From Marinitoga piezophila KA3 (lineage in GTDB: Bacteria > Thermotogota > Thermotogae > Petrotogales > Petrotogaceae): a DNA stretch of 64,000 nucleotides. This document shows, one piece after another, positions 25,157-35,315 of this stretch. Numbering within the stretch: the first letter of the stretch is position 1; every line of letters begins with the position of its first letter. The notes under the pieces were generated by a model. That model was not told where the DNA came from. It was given only the letters and a program-made list of their open reading frames with translations, and searched no databases. A program made the position numbers and the translations under genes. Where the stretch lies: positions 1,364,001 to 1,428,000 of the forward strand of contig NC_016751.1 of NCBI RefSeq assembly GCF_000255135.1, given 5' to 3'.

Positions 25157-27362
25157 GACACGAGTATATCAATTAGCCAAGGAATTTGGAAAGAATTCCA
25201 GAGAATTTCTAGAAGAATTAAGAGAATTGGGATATGATTTAAAAAGCCATATGTCATCACTTGAAAATAATGAGGTTGAGGCCATAAAAGAATATTTTGA
25301 AGAGAAGAAAAAGGAAGCAGAAGAAAAGAAGAAAGCTGAGAAAAAGAAACAGGAATCACAGCAATCAAAAGAAAAAAAGCATTTTAAAGAGAAAAAGGAT
25401 TTTAAAAAAGATCATAAAAAGGATAAAAAGAATAAGAATAAAAATAAGAAGTTCAATAAAAATAATAAACCTGATTTTGTAAAAGAAGAAAAGAAAAATG
25501 AAGAAAAAAGCGAGGAAGAAGATATTAAAGAAGTAAAGATAACTAAATCAGAATTAAAGTTAGATATTCTTGCAAAAAAACTTGGGAAAGGTCAAAATGA
25601 TATTATAAAAGCTTTCTTTATGAAAGGAAAGATATTGAGACCAGGGCAGGCTTTATCAGAATCTGAAGCAGAAGAGATTGCAATGATGTTTAATACATTG
25701 CTTGATATTGTTGAAGAAACAGCAGAAGTATCAGAATCAACTCCAGCAAATAAAGAAGGTAAAGTTGATCCAGAAGAAGAATTAAAGGAATTCTGGAAGA
25801 AGTTATATGAAGAAAAAGAGGATAAACTCGTTGAAAGAGCTCCAGTTGTTACTATTATGGGGCATGTTGATCATGGTAAGACAACTTTGCTTGATAATAT
25901 TAGAAATACAAGGGTTGCTGAAAAAGAAGCTGGAGGAATTACGCAGTCTATAGGTGCTTATCAGGTAAATTATGAAGGAAGAAAAATTACATTTATTGAC
26001 ACTCCAGGACACGAAGCTTTTACAGAAATGAGAGCTCGTGGTGCTCAGGCTACAGATATTGTTGTGTTAATTATAGCTGCTGATGACGGTGTTATGCCTC
26101 AAACAATTGAAGCATATAATCACGCCAAAAATGCTAATGTTCCTATAATTGTGGCAATAAACAAGATAGATAAACCAAATGCAAATATTGAATTAACAAA
26201 ACAGCAAATGGTTGCAAAATTAAATCTTATTCCAGAAGACTGGGGTGGAGATACAATTACAGTTCCTATTTCAGCTAAGGCTGGTCAGGGAATTGATGAA
26301 TTGCTCGAAATGATTCTTCTGGTTGCAGAAATGCAGGAAATTAAATGTTATCCAGAGGGATTGGCAAGAGGAGTTATTATTGAAAGTAAACTCGATAAAT
26401 TTCTTGGTCCTGTTGCAACTGCAATAATCAAAGATGGAAAATTAAAGGTTGGAGATTATTTTGTAGCTGGAAGTACATTTGGTAAGGTTAGAAGAATGAT
26501 AGACCCAAATGGAAAGAATGTTAAGGTTGCAGGGCCATCTGATCCTGTGCAGATTTTGGGTTTTGAAGAAGTTCCTGATATGCATTCAATTCTTTATGGT
26601 GTGAAAACTTTACATGAAGCAAGAGAATATGTTGAAAAGAAGAAGGAATTAGAAGAAAAAACTGTTCAGAAAAGACATATACGTCTTGAAGATGCATTAA
26701 AAATGATGCAGGAAGAAGGAGAACAGAAGATATTAAATATTATTTTAAAAGCAGATACATTTGGATCTCTTGAAGCATTAAAGAATGCAATAGCTAAATT
26801 GCAAAATCCAGAAATTGAGTTACAGGTGATTCATGGCGGTATAGGTGCTATAACAAAGAGTGATGTTATGCTTGCAACAGCTTCAGATGCTGTTATTCTT
26901 GGATTCAGGGTTAAAGCAGATAGTAGCGCTGTAAAGTTTGCTGAACAGGAAAGAATTCAGATAAAGAGATATGATATAATCTTTAATTTAATAGATGATC
27001 TTAAAAAGGCATTACAGGGTATGCTTGAACCTGAAGAAAAAGAAGAGATTACAGGTTATGGTGAAGTTAAACAGGTATTTAGAATTAAAAAGGTTGGTAA
27101 CATCGCCGGTATTCAATTAAAAGAAGGATATGTTGAAAGAGACGGTGGAGTAAGATTATATAGAGGCGGAAAGCTTGTATATGATGGAAAGCTTGAATCT
27201 TTGAGACATTATAAGGATGAAGTAAAGAGAATAGAAGCTCCAAAGGAATGTGGTGTAAAAATCCTTAATTTTGATGATATTAACGAAGGAGACGAAATGG
27301 AATTCTATAAATTTATTCAGGTTGAAAGAACACTTGAATTTGGAAAAAAGGAAGAAGAATAA
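25149..27362 (+). CDS. infB: Translation initiation factor IF-2
   Basis: IF-2 is the GTPase that places initiator tRNA on the ribosome. The 737-residue product has an N-terminal IF2_N motif, a very Lys/Glu-rich linker (about residues 50-130), the G domain with [20 protein letters not shown] and NKID, and domains II-IV. The start ATG at 25149 follows GGAGGTGA; an in-frame ATG at 25131 would add 6 residues but has no ribosome site. The N-terminal linker is short compared with enteric IF-2, as usual in thermophiles. Confidence 0.97.
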   Translation: MSKTRVYQLAKEFGKNSREFLEELRELGYDLKSHMSSLENNEVEAIKEYFEEKKKEAEEKKKAEKKKQESQQSKEKKHFKEKKDFKKDHKKDKKNKNKNKKFNKNNKPDFVKEEKKNEEKSEEEDIKEVKITKSELKLDILAKKLGKGQNDIIKAFFMKGKILRPGQALSESEAEEIAMMFNTLLDIVEETAEVSESTPANKEGKVDPEEELKEFWKKLYEEKEDKLVERAPVVTIMGHVDHGKTTLLDNIRNTRVAEKEAGGITQSIGAYQVNYEGRKITFIDTPGHEAFTEMRARGAQATDIVVLIIAADDGVMPQTIEAYNHAKNANVPIIVAINKIDKPNANIELTKQQMVAKLNLIPEDWGGDTITVPISAKAGQGIDELLEMILLVAEMQEIKCYPEGLARGVIIESKLDKFLGPVATAIIKDGKLKVGDYFVAGSTFGKVRRMIDPNGKNVKVAGPSDPVQILGFEEVPDMHSILYGVKTLHEAREYVEKKKELEEKTVQKRHIRLEDALKMMQEEGEQKILNIILKADTFGSLEALKNAIAKLQNPEIELQVIHGGIGAITKSDVMLATASDAVILGFRVKADSSAVKFAEQERIQIKRYDIIFNLIDDLKKALQGMLEPEEKEEITGYGEVKQVFRIKKVGNIAGIQLKEGYVERDGGVRLYRGGKLVYDGKLESLRHYKDEVKRIEAPKECGVKILNFDDINEGDEMEFYKFIQVERTLEFGKKEEE

Positions 27363-27392
27363 AAAAATTAATAAATGCAGGGAAGTGATTTT

Positions 27393-28085
27393 ATGAAAAA
27401 GCTTCTTTTAACGCTAATTTTATTTGTAAATGTGATGTTTTTTGGTTTTGAAACATTATTGCCTTCAGGAGAGGTATTAGATGAAGGGATTTTGAAAATT
27501 GATACAATCACTCCCGGAGTTGCAGCTATTAGATATGGGTTATTTGGAATTATGGAAGTTGGTGTTTCAACAAGCAATGGAGGAGCCTATATTAAAGTTG
27601 GAAGTAATAAGATGGGAGATCTTCCTCTGGCAGGTTCTGTTTCTTTTGGTTTTGAAGGTGTGGAAAGTGCCCACATAATAGGAAATATTTCTTATATAAG
27701 CGATTCGTTAAAACTATCTGTGGGGACAGACTATACACAAAAAATGGAAACAGAATTTAATGAAACAACACAGGAGCCGAAAACTATTATCGATTCATAT
27801 TTCAATATTTTCGGAGGGTTAAATTATTTAATAAGTAGCGACGAAAAGACGGATAAGTTTTTAAATATTGAAGTAACAACAGGATTTAAAAGCAATGGAA
27901 CTGAATATGGTATAGCTGGTTATATTTATGGAATTCAGTCATTTAAAAAGTTCTGGTTGTTTAATAAGGTAAATGTTTTTGGTGGATTGGCTGTGGTAAA
28001 TCCATCAATTCCTCCAAATATTCTGGAAAATTTCAGAGTAGTTTTTGGACTGAATACAGAAATAAATCTATTTGGAAATAAATAA
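27393..28085 (+). CDS. Secreted beta-rich protein of unknown function
   Basis: A 230-residue protein with a signal peptide (MKKLLLTLILFVNVMFFG). The rest is strand-rich with many Gly (LFGIMEVGVSTSNGGAYIKV), like a small outer-envelope barrel, ending EINLFGNK. No family recognised. The ATG at 27393 follows GGGAAGTGA; an upstream in-frame ATG at 27375 lacks a signal peptide. It follows infB by 30 bases and ends in a hairpin terminator. Confidence 0.6.
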   Translation: MKKLLLTLILFVNVMFFGFETLLPSGEVLDEGILKIDTITPGVAAIRYGLFGIMEVGVSTSNGGAYIKVGSNKMGDLPLAGSVSFGFEGVESAHIIGNISYISDSLKLSVGTDYTQKMETEFNETTQEPKTIIDSYFNIFGGLNYLISSDEKTDKFLNIEVTTGFKSNGTEYGIAGYIYGIQSFKKFWLFNKVNVFGGLAVVNPSIPPNILENFRVVFGLNTEINLFGNK

Positions 28086-28110
28086 GCTCGCATTCATGCG
28101 AGCTTCTTTT
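28084..28110 (+). terminator. Terminator after the secreted-protein gene
   Basis: 9-bp stem AAGCTCGCA / TGCGAGCTT, loop TTCA, followed by CTTTT; the T run is short. Confidence 0.75.
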
Positions 28111-28130
28111 AGTATGAGGGGGTATTGTTT

Positions 28131-29393
28131 ATGAATGTTCCACTTTCTGATGCAAGTTTAACAGAAGAAGAAAAAAAGATATTATTAAATGTTTTTAGAA
28201 GAAAAAGATTGGCTTTGGGGTCATTTTTAAATAAATTTGAGGAAAAGATGAAAGAGTATTTTAATGTTGATTATGCCGTTGCTGTAAACAGCGGAACGTC
28301 TGCTTTACATTTGATTTTAAGGTCATTGGGAATAAAGGAAAATGAAGGAATGATAGTTACGCCGTTTACATTTATAGCTTCATCAAATGTTGCCATGTTT
28401 GAAAGAGCACATCCTGTGTTTATTGATATTGATCCAGAAAATTATAATATTGATATTGAAAAGATAGAATTAACCCTTAATGATATAGATCATCCATTAT
28501 GGAAAAGGATTAAAGGTTTAAAGGATATAACTTTTTTTATGGGGGTTGATATTTTTGGTCAACCTCTCGATTGGGATAGATTTTTTGAGTTGAATAAAAA
28601 ATATAATTGGAAGGTTGTTGAAGATTCTTGTGAAGCTATAGGGGCAAAATACAAGGATAGAATGGTTGGAACGCTTGGTGAAGCGGGGACGTTTGCTTTT
28701 TATCCTAATAAGCAGATTACTACCGGTGAAGGTGGTATGATTATTACCAATAATGAAGAGATAGCGAAGCTTTCAAGGTCTATGGCAAATCAGGGCCGCG
28801 GTGATTCATATGAATGGCTGGAACATGTTAGATTGGGGTATAATTATAGAATGGATGAATTATCAGCAGCTCTGGGATATGTTCAAATGAAGAGACTTGA
28901 TGAAATACTGGAAAAAAGGGAAAATGTAGCAAAGAATTATTATGAATTATTTAAGGAAGAGGATAGAGTAATATTACCTCATGTTGAGGAATATACAACA
29001 AAGCCAAGCTGGTTTGTATTTGTTGTTCGTCTTTCCCTGGATTGGATTTCAAATTTTATTGATATTCCAGAATATATGAAAAGTTTTGATTTACCTTTGT
29101 ATATTCCAGATAATGAAAGGGAATTCTGGAAGAGTAAGGTTCTGGAAATAAGGGAAATTACTTATGATATAATAAAACAATTAAATGCAGTTGGAATTCA
29201 GGCAAAAAACTATTTTTCTCCTGTGCATTTACAGAAATTTTATAGGGATTTATATGGTTATGAATATGGTGATTATCCTGTAACTGAATTAATTTCATCG
29301 TTGACGATAGCTATTCCTTTTTATACTGAGCTTGATTTTGAAAAGCAGCAATATGTTGTGGAGAATTTTAGAAATATACTTAATAATTATTGA
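28131..29393 (+). CDS. DegT/DnrJ/EryC1/StrS sugar aminotransferase
   Basis: A 420-residue PLP enzyme that transfers an amino group to a nucleotide-linked keto sugar. Seen: the NSGTSALHL phosphate-site loop, EDSCEAIGA (Asp165 contacts the pyridine N), and the PLP lysine Lys194 in FYPNKQITTGEGG. It should act on the product of the dehydratase encoded downstream at 29590, together building an amino-deoxy sugar for a surface glycan or lipid. Start ATG at 28131, 9 bases after GAGGGGG; a TTG two codons earlier is less well spaced. A 196-bp gap with its own promoter precedes the next gene. Confidence 0.92.
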   Translation: MNVPLSDASLTEEEKKILLNVFRRKRLALGSFLNKFEEKMKEYFNVDYAVAVNSGTSALHLILRSLGIKENEGMIVTPFTFIASSNVAMFERAHPVFIDIDPENYNIDIEKIELTLNDIDHPLWKRIKGLKDITFFMGVDIFGQPLDWDRFFELNKKYNWKVVEDSCEAIGAKYKDRMVGTLGEAGTFAFYPNKQITTGEGGMIITNNEEIAKLSRSMANQGRGDSYEWLEHVRLGYNYRMDELSAALGYVQMKRLDEILEKRENVAKNYYELFKEEDRVILPHVEEYTTKPSWFVFVVRLSLDWISNFIDIPEYMKSFDLPLYIPDNEREFWKSKVLEIREITYDIIKQLNAVGIQAKNYFSPVHLQKFYRDLYGYEYGDYPVTELISSLTIAIPFYTELDFEKQQYVVENFRNILNNY

Positions 29394-29529
29394 GATTTAT
29401 ACATTTTGAAAATTTTTTGTGTTGTTGATTGTTTCTCTTTGAGAATTTTCACCTGCTTGAATGAACTTTTTTATGAATGTTTTCTTAACTAATTTTCCAA
29501 TAATTATGTATGGTTATTGGAAAACCTGA

Positions 29530-29537
29530 TGTATAAT
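29530..29537 (+). promoter_or_regulatory. Candidate promoter for the sugar-dehydratase operon
   Basis: TGTATAAT at 29530-29537 with no good -35. The gene starts 53 bases later. Confidence 0.45.
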
Positions 29538-29589
29538 AATTGAAATAGTTTGTAATTTCAGAAAATAAAAAATTAAAAAGGTGGAGAGT

Positions 29590-31434
29590 ATGAAAAGAAA
29601 AGCACTTTTGATGGTTCTTGATTATATTATATTTTTTGTAAGTTATATAATAGCCCTATTTTTCAGATTTCAAACTGACTATGTTGAAATGGAAAAGTAT
29701 ATATTGCCGATATTTTTGTTTCCGGCAATAATGATTCTGGTTATGTATGTGAATAAAATATATGACCAGATATGGAGATTTGCTACTTTAAAGGAAATAA
29801 AGCCTATTGTATATTCAGCATTTACGGGATATCTTTTAAATTTTCTTGTTGTTGAGGCAATTAGAAGACTATTTTTTAAATCTTTTTCATTGCCTCTTAC
29901 AGTAGGGTTTATAACTGCCCTTTTAGGAAGTATTCTGGTTATTGGGAGCAGGACATGGTGGTTTTCAAAGAATAAACATATAGAAAATCATTATCCTGAT
30001 AATAGAAAGAATATTCTTATTATTGGTGCTGGTGAAGCCGGGGTTGAATTGCTGGATGAGTTTTTAAGAAATCCAGAAAATGGTGTTGTTAAAGGATTTT
30101 TGGATGATGATGAAATTAAGATTGGAAGATTAATAAGAGGGATTCCTGTTTTAGGGAAAACAAATGAAGTAATGGATTATGTTGAAAAGCTAAAAATAAA
30201 TGAGGTTATAATTGCTATTCCTTCCGCAACATCAGAGGAATTAAAGAGGATTATTAGTAATATTGATACAAAACGAGTTAGATTAAAAACATTACCAGGT
30301 TTGTTTGAGATATTAAATAATAAAGTATCGTTGGGATTTTTAAGGGATGTTAATATAGAGGATTTGCTTGGTAGAAAGGAAATAAAGGTTAATTTTGATG
30401 AAATAGGTTTTTATATAACCAATAAAACTGTTTTGGTTACAGGTGCTGGCGGTAGTATTGGTTCTGAAATTTGTCGTCAGGTTGCAGCGTTAAATCCTGA
30501 GAAATTATTGATTTTAGGTCGTGGTGAAAATAGCATATTTAAAATAAACAGGGAATTAAAAGAAAAGTTCCCTAATTTAAAAGTTGTTGAAATTATCAGC
30601 GATGTAACCAATGAAGATAGAATGGAAGAGGTATTTAAAAGATTTTCGCCAGATGTTGTTTTTCATGCTGCCGCACATAAGCATGTTCCCTTAATGGAAA
30701 AGAACCCTTCTGAGGCTTTTAGGGTTAATTCATATGGGACTTATATACTCGCCAGGTTGTCAGATAAATATGATGTTTCACATTTTGTTTTTATTTCAAC
30801 TGATAAGGCAATAAATCCAACATCTATTATGGGAAGTTCCAAACGACTTGGAGAAATAATAATCAGGTCTATTTCCAGAAGGTCAAAGACACATTTTGGA
30901 ATTGTTAGATTTGGAAATGTTCTGGGAAGTAGAGGCAGCGTTGTGCCGATTTTTAAAGAACAAATAAAAAATGGTGGTCCTGTGACAGTTACACATCCAG
31001 ATATGAAAAGATATTTTATGACTATACCTGAAGCTGTAGCATTGGTATTGCAAGCAGGAGCTTTTGCAAATAAGGGAGAAGTATTTGTGTTTGATATGGG
31101 AAAACCTATATCCATAGATTATCTTGCACGAGAGATGATAAGATTATCCGGGTATATTCCAGATCAGGATATTAAAATTGTCTATACAGGAATAAGGAAT
31201 GGTGAAAAATTATATGAGGAATTATTTCTGGATTCTGAAGAGTTTTTAAAAACGCCAAATGATAGAATATATATTTTAAAAGAGAATAAGATTTTAAATG
31301 AGAAAGAATTAGATAATTTGATTTTAAAAATAGAAAGAACCTTTAAAGCTAATGATTTTAAACTTATGAATAGTATAATAAAAGAATATATTCCAGAGGC
31401 AACTGCAAAGGTTATAATAGATGTTGCATATTAA
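29590..31434 (+). CDS. Membrane UDP-sugar 4,6-dehydratase (FlaA1/CapD/PglF-type)
   Basis: A 614-residue protein with four N-terminal transmembrane helices (about residues 5-120), a linker Rossmann domain (ILIIGAGEAGVELLDEF near 140) and an SDR domain with GAGGSIGSE and the catalytic segment STDKAINPTSIMGSSKR. The family removes water from UDP-GlcNAc or a similar sugar to give a 4-keto-6-deoxy sugar, the substrate for the aminotransferase upstream. ATG at 29590 behind GGTGGAG; an earlier GTG at 29581 is within the ribosome site. The WecA-like gene follows after 11 bases. Confidence 0.92.
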   Translation: MKRKALLMVLDYIIFFVSYIIALFFRFQTDYVEMEKYILPIFLFPAIMILVMYVNKIYDQIWRFATLKEIKPIVYSAFTGYLLNFLVVEAIRRLFFKSFSLPLTVGFITALLGSILVIGSRTWWFSKNKHIENHYPDNRKNILIIGAGEAGVELLDEFLRNPENGVVKGFLDDDEIKIGRLIRGIPVLGKTNEVMDYVEKLKINEVIIAIPSATSEELKRIISNIDTKRVRLKTLPGLFEILNNKVSLGFLRDVNIEDLLGRKEIKVNFDEIGFYITNKTVLVTGAGGSIGSEICRQVAALNPEKLLILGRGENSIFKINRELKEKFPNLKVVEIISDVTNEDRMEEVFKRFSPDVVFHAAAHKHVPLMEKNPSEAFRVNSYGTYILARLSDKYDVSHFVFISTDKAINPTSIMGSSKRLGEIIIRSISRRSKTHFGIVRFGNVLGSRGSVVPIFKEQIKNGGPVTVTHPDMKRYFMTIPEAVALVLQAGAFANKGEVFVFDMGKPISIDYLAREMIRLSGYIPDQDIKIVYTGIRNGEKLYEELFLDSEEFLKTPNDRIYILKENKILNEKELDNLILKIERTFKANDFKLMNSIIKEYIPEATAKVIIDVAY

Positions 31435-31445
31435 GGGGTGTTTAG

Positions 31446-32351
31446 ATGCATTATTTAGGAGTTTTTTTCTTATCAATTATAATTACATATATAATGATTC
31501 CAGTTGCAAAGAACATGGGGATAGTGGATAAACCAGATGAAACTTTGAAGATTCATGAGAAAGCAACACCATATCTTGGAGGATTGGCAATATATCTTTC
31601 CAGCATATTTTTTATACATGATTTAAAATTTGTATTTTTCAGTTCTCTTCTGATGTTTCTTGGATTAATAGACGATATAAAAGATGTATCCCCAAAAATT
31701 CGTTTATTAGTAGAATTTGTAATAATTATCGCAACACTTATTCCCTTTTATTCTACTATAGGCATTATTTATTTCTTCTTGCTTATAATACTTGGTGTAG
31801 CCTTGATTAATGCAGTTAATATGATTGATGGAATGGATGGAATATGTGGAGGAAATACATTATTTGTTATTTTGTTTTTAAGCATTATTTCCAAACAATA
31901 CGATTATATATTTATAGTTGCGGCAATAGCAGGATTTTTAATCTTTAATTTTTATCCAGCTAAGATATTTCTTGGTGATGCAGGTTCGTATTTTCTTGCA
32001 TATACCATATTTTATTTGATGGTAATTATGACCAATAATCATGGATTTGGCGGATTTGCAATTTCTGTGATTGTTTCAGCATTGTTTTATACCGATTTGT
32101 TTTTCAGTTTTTTAAGGAGAATTCTCAATCACCGTTCTCCATTTTCCGGGGATAGGGATCATATATATGATAAAATAAAAAAGAGATATAAAATATCTGT
32201 TAAAACAACAGCAATAATAACCTATGTTTTTTCATTTTTATTTGGTATAATTGGTATCATCAGCTGGGACTATCCATATTTAGGCGTAAGTTTAGCCTTT
32301 TTGGAGTACCTATTTTTGGGAATATACTTTAAGTTATATTCCTACGATTAA
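31446..32351 (+). CDS. WecA/TagO-like polyprenyl-phosphate GlcNAc-1-phosphate transferase
   Basis: A 301-residue, roughly 10-helix membrane enzyme of glycosyltransferase family 4. It moves a sugar phosphate from UDP to undecaprenyl phosphate, starting synthesis of a surface polymer. Motifs: LGLIDDIKD (Mg-binding Asp pair), NMIDGMDGICGG and FLGDAGSYFLAY. It is a little shorter than WecA (about 360). Together with the two genes before it, it points to an O-glycan or teichoic-like wall polymer. ATG behind AAGGGGTG. Confidence 0.9.
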   Translation: MHYLGVFFLSIIITYIMIPVAKNMGIVDKPDETLKIHEKATPYLGGLAIYLSSIFFIHDLKFVFFSSLLMFLGLIDDIKDVSPKIRLLVEFVIIIATLIPFYSTIGIIYFFLLIILGVALINAVNMIDGMDGICGGNTLFVILFLSIISKQYDYIFIVAAIAGFLIFNFYPAKIFLGDAGSYFLAYTIFYLMVIMTNNHGFGGFAISVIVSALFYTDLFFSFLRRILNHRSPFSGDRDHIYDKIKKRYKISVKTTAIITYVFSFLFGIIGIISWDYPYLGVSLAFLEYLFLGIYFKLYSYD

Positions 32352-32363
32352 TGGAGGTAAAAT

Positions 32364-33587
32364 ATGGCTGTTTTATATGGAATCGACGGTTCATATTTTG
32401 AATTAAAACCGGGGATTATGAAAAAATTCTGGTTTTCAGATTCAATAGATGAAGATGTAGAAGAAAGGTATATATTTTCAATAAATGCAAAAACAGGGGA
32501 TTATTATTGGAATCCCATGGAGTTTAGTGTGGAAATTCCTGATACCATTGATGTTGAAATTGAGTATATCCCCATGATTCTTACAATGTTCAGATTAAAT
32601 AAATTCTTTAAAAATAAAATGAAAAATATGATATCTTTTGTATCAACAGATTCATTAACGCTTACTGAAAGTGTGATAAATCATGAACTATTAATATATA
32701 TATTAAATGAGAGTATAGATTTTTCAGCAATATATTTAAATAAAGTTGGAAAGTATTATGAACATCACTTTATTTTTTCAAGATATGATTATCAAAGTAT
32801 TTTTGATATTTCAGTAAAAGCAACGATGACAGAAATAAAGAGATTTTATAAAGCGTTAATATATGAATTTAATAAATTTAGAACAAATGTTTTGCCTGAA
32901 ATAATAAATCAGGAGAATTTTCTTAAACAGATTTCTGAAAGAATTAAAGTTATTGGATATAATGAGTTAAAAAATATTGAAGATAATTCATTCCAGCTTT
33001 ATAATATAAAAAATATTCAGGATTATATAGGGCTTAATGAGCCATATGAATCTCTAAGAGCTTTTTCTAATTTTATTGCTGAGATGAAAAAGGATAAGGT
33101 AAAGGTTGAAGATGAAGAAGATGATGATGTTGATATTGAAATATTTATAGACAATGAAGATGATGAGAATGAGAATTTATGGGAGATAATTGAAGAAATC
33201 GAAGAAGAAATAAAGAGTTTACTTGAAGCAGAAGAGACAAAAAGTCAATTGAGAAATGCTGATTATTCTAAATTAAATAGAGATGAAAAGATAGATGAAA
33301 TTTATTCTGAAATAAAAAGAAGTTATTCTATATTTAATAATAAAATAGAAGTAAATAATCCAATAGAAAAAGAAGAAAAACTCTTAAAGAGTTTAATATT
33401 GATATATGGAATAGAGGCAATTGTTGAATTGAAGGATAGGCTTAAAGATGATTTTAAGCATATTTCGGTTGAAGAGATTCTGGATAATTATTTAAAAAAT
33501 TCAGAAGAAGGCAAAATAATGGAGTATAAAAAATGGTATAAGGATGTATTAAAAAATCTTGGAAGAAATCTAAAACAAATAAAATAA
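32364..33587 (+). CDS. Protein of unknown function in the polysaccharide locus
   Basis: A 407-residue protein with no signal peptide or membrane helix. Residues 1-80 are beta-rich (FELKPGIMKKFWFSDSI), the middle is helical, a very acidic stretch (EDEEDDDVDIEIFIDNEDDEN) lies near 250-270, and the end is charged and helical. I do not recognise a family. It follows the WecA-like gene by 12 bases and precedes a terminator, so it is the last gene of this unit. The acidic spacer could be a flexible hinge between N- and C-terminal parts. Confidence 0.55.
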   Translation: MAVLYGIDGSYFELKPGIMKKFWFSDSIDEDVEERYIFSINAKTGDYYWNPMEFSVEIPDTIDVEIEYIPMILTMFRLNKFFKNKMKNMISFVSTDSLTLTESVINHELLIYILNESIDFSAIYLNKVGKYYEHHFIFSRYDYQSIFDISVKATMTEIKRFYKALIYEFNKFRTNVLPEIINQENFLKQISERIKVIGYNELKNIEDNSFQLYNIKNIQDYIGLNEPYESLRAFSNFIAEMKKDKVKVEDEEDDDVDIEIFIDNEDDENENLWEIIEEIEEEIKSLLEAEETKSQLRNADYSKLNRDEKIDEIYSEIKRSYSIFNNKIEVNNPIEKEEKLLKSLILIYGIEAIVELKDRLKDDFKHISVEEILDNYLKNSEEGKIMEYKKWYKDVLKNLGRNLKQIK

Positions 33588-33610
33588 ACCCGTAAGGGTT
33601 TATTTTATTT
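33581..33610 (+). terminator. Terminator after the polysaccharide unit
   Basis: 11-bp stem AAAATAAACCC / GGGTTTATTTT with a GTAA loop, followed by ATTT. The stem includes the last codons and stop of the unknown gene. Confidence 0.85.
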
Positions 33611-33644
33611 GAATAATAAATTTTAAACAGGGGGTAATTAGAAA

Positions 33645-35315
33645 GTGGCAACTAAAAACTATTTTTCACCAGAAGAAATTAACCCACAAAATCCAGTATT
33701 TTCAAGGATCAGAACAACTATTGAAACAGCTTTTTTTAGAAACAACGTGGTAAAGGTAGATTCGCCAAAAGAAGCATATAAGCTTGCTAAAAATTCTCCC
33801 GGGACAATTATAACAGATTTAAATGTTTATAAACCTGAGTTATTGGCTCTTGATGAAGGCGCCAAGATTTTAATTTTTAATGATGGAGCTGTAACAGGTA
33901 GATATGCAGCTGGTAGAAGAATTGTTGGAGAGCCAGATGTTGATGTTGAAAAATATGCAGAAATAATTAGAGAGGCTGTATATAATACAAGATTTAGAAA
34001 AATGTATCATGCAATTTCATTTACAGGTTTACATGAAGATTTTATTATAAAAAATCATCTTTTAATTCCTGAGGGGCATGAAAATATATTATATAATTGG
34101 TTATTAAACTTACAACCATTTACAGTAGAATTCATAAAAATATATGAAAATTCCGTTGTTTTAAATGAAGGAGATGTATATATCTTTTCAGATCCAGATT
34201 GGAAACATCCAGATTTTCCTCTTGGATTATCCTTCTTTGATCCTGAACATAATTGTGCAGCAATACTTGGTATGAGATACTTTGGTGAATTTAAGAAAGG
34301 AACTTTAACATTGGGTTGGGGCATTGCAAATAGAAATGGTTACGCTTCCTGTCATGGCGGATTGAAAAAATATACTTTAAAGGATAATGAAAGTTATGTT
34401 GCAGCATTTTTTGGACTCTCAGGTTCGGGAAAATCAACATTAACTCATGCAAAGCACAATGGAAAATATGATATAACAATATTACACGATGATGCTTTTG
34501 TAATTTCAATGGCTGATGGATCATCGATATCACTTGAACCTTCATATTTTGATAAAACAGCGGATTATCCTGTAAGTTCTGAAGATAATAAATATCTTTT
34601 AACTATACAGAACTGTGGTGCAACTATAGATAATCAGGGTAGAGTAATTCCTGTTATGGAAGATATTAGAAATGGCAATGGAAGAGCTTTAAAATCAAAA
34701 TTATGGTCACCCAATAGAGTATATAAAATAGATGATCCTATAAATGCTATTTTCTGGTTAATGAAGGATCCTGTATTACCACCTATTTTGAAAGTAACAG
34801 ATCCTGTTCTTGCATCAACGCTTGGAGCAACTCTTGCAACAAAGAGAACATCTGCGGAGAAATTAGCTGAAGGTGTAGATCCAGATGCATTGGTATTTGA
34901 ACCATATGCAAATCCATTTAGAACATATCCATTATCCGACGATTATTATAGCTTTAAAAAATTATTTGAAAAGGGAGTAGATTGCTATATTCTCAATACA
35001 GGACATTTCCTTGATAAAAAGATAACCAAGGAAGTAACCCTATCCATTATTGAAAATATTGTTGATGGAAAGGCTGAATTCAAGGAATGGGCAAATGGAA
35101 TAGAGATAATGGAAATTGAAGGGTATACCCCTGATATGACAGATAAGGAATATGTGGAAAACTTTATATCTTCAATGCAGAGAAGAATAGATTTTATTAA
35201 TTCAAGGGAAACAGAAAAAGGTGGAAGGGATAAATTACCTTCAGAATGTAAGGAATCAATTGAAGATATTATAAATCAATGCAGAAGAAATAAAAAGGAT
35301 ATATTGGAGGGATAA
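33645..35315 (+). CDS. Divergent ATP-dependent PEP carboxykinase family protein
   Basis: A 556-residue protein of the PckA group. Seen: the substrate region GMRYFGEFKKGTLTLGWG, matching the Y-A-G-E-M-K-K motif of ATP-type PEPCK, the P-loop FFGLSGSGKSTLTHAKH, and LHDDAF, matching the GDDEHGW metal site in position but not in sequence. The substitutions are many, so the activity (oxaloacetate + ATP to PEP + CO2 + ADP) is probable but not certain. Start is GTG at 33645 with GGGGG. It ends one base before the MFS gene (TAAATG), so both are translated together. Confidence 0.75.
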   Translation: MATKNYFSPEEINPQNPVFSRIRTTIETAFFRNNVVKVDSPKEAYKLAKNSPGTIITDLNVYKPELLALDEGAKILIFNDGAVTGRYAAGRRIVGEPDVDVEKYAEIIREAVYNTRFRKMYHAISFTGLHEDFIIKNHLLIPEGHENILYNWLLNLQPFTVEFIKIYENSVVLNEGDVYIFSDPDWKHPDFPLGLSFFDPEHNCAAILGMRYFGEFKKGTLTLGWGIANRNGYASCHGGLKKYTLKDNESYVAAFFGLSGSGKSTLTHAKHNGKYDITILHDDAFVISMADGSSISLEPSYFDKTADYPVSSEDNKYLLTIQNCGATIDNQGRVIPVMEDIRNGNGRALKSKLWSPNRVYKIDDPINAIFWLMKDPVLPPILKVTDPVLASTLGATLATKRTSAEKLAEGVDPDALVFEPYANPFRTYPLSDDYYSFKKLFEKGVDCYILNTGHFLDKKITKEVTLSIIENIVDGKAEFKEWANGIEIMEIEGYTPDMTDKEYVENFISSMQRRIDFINSRETEKGGRDKLPSECKESIEDIINQCRRNKKDILEG

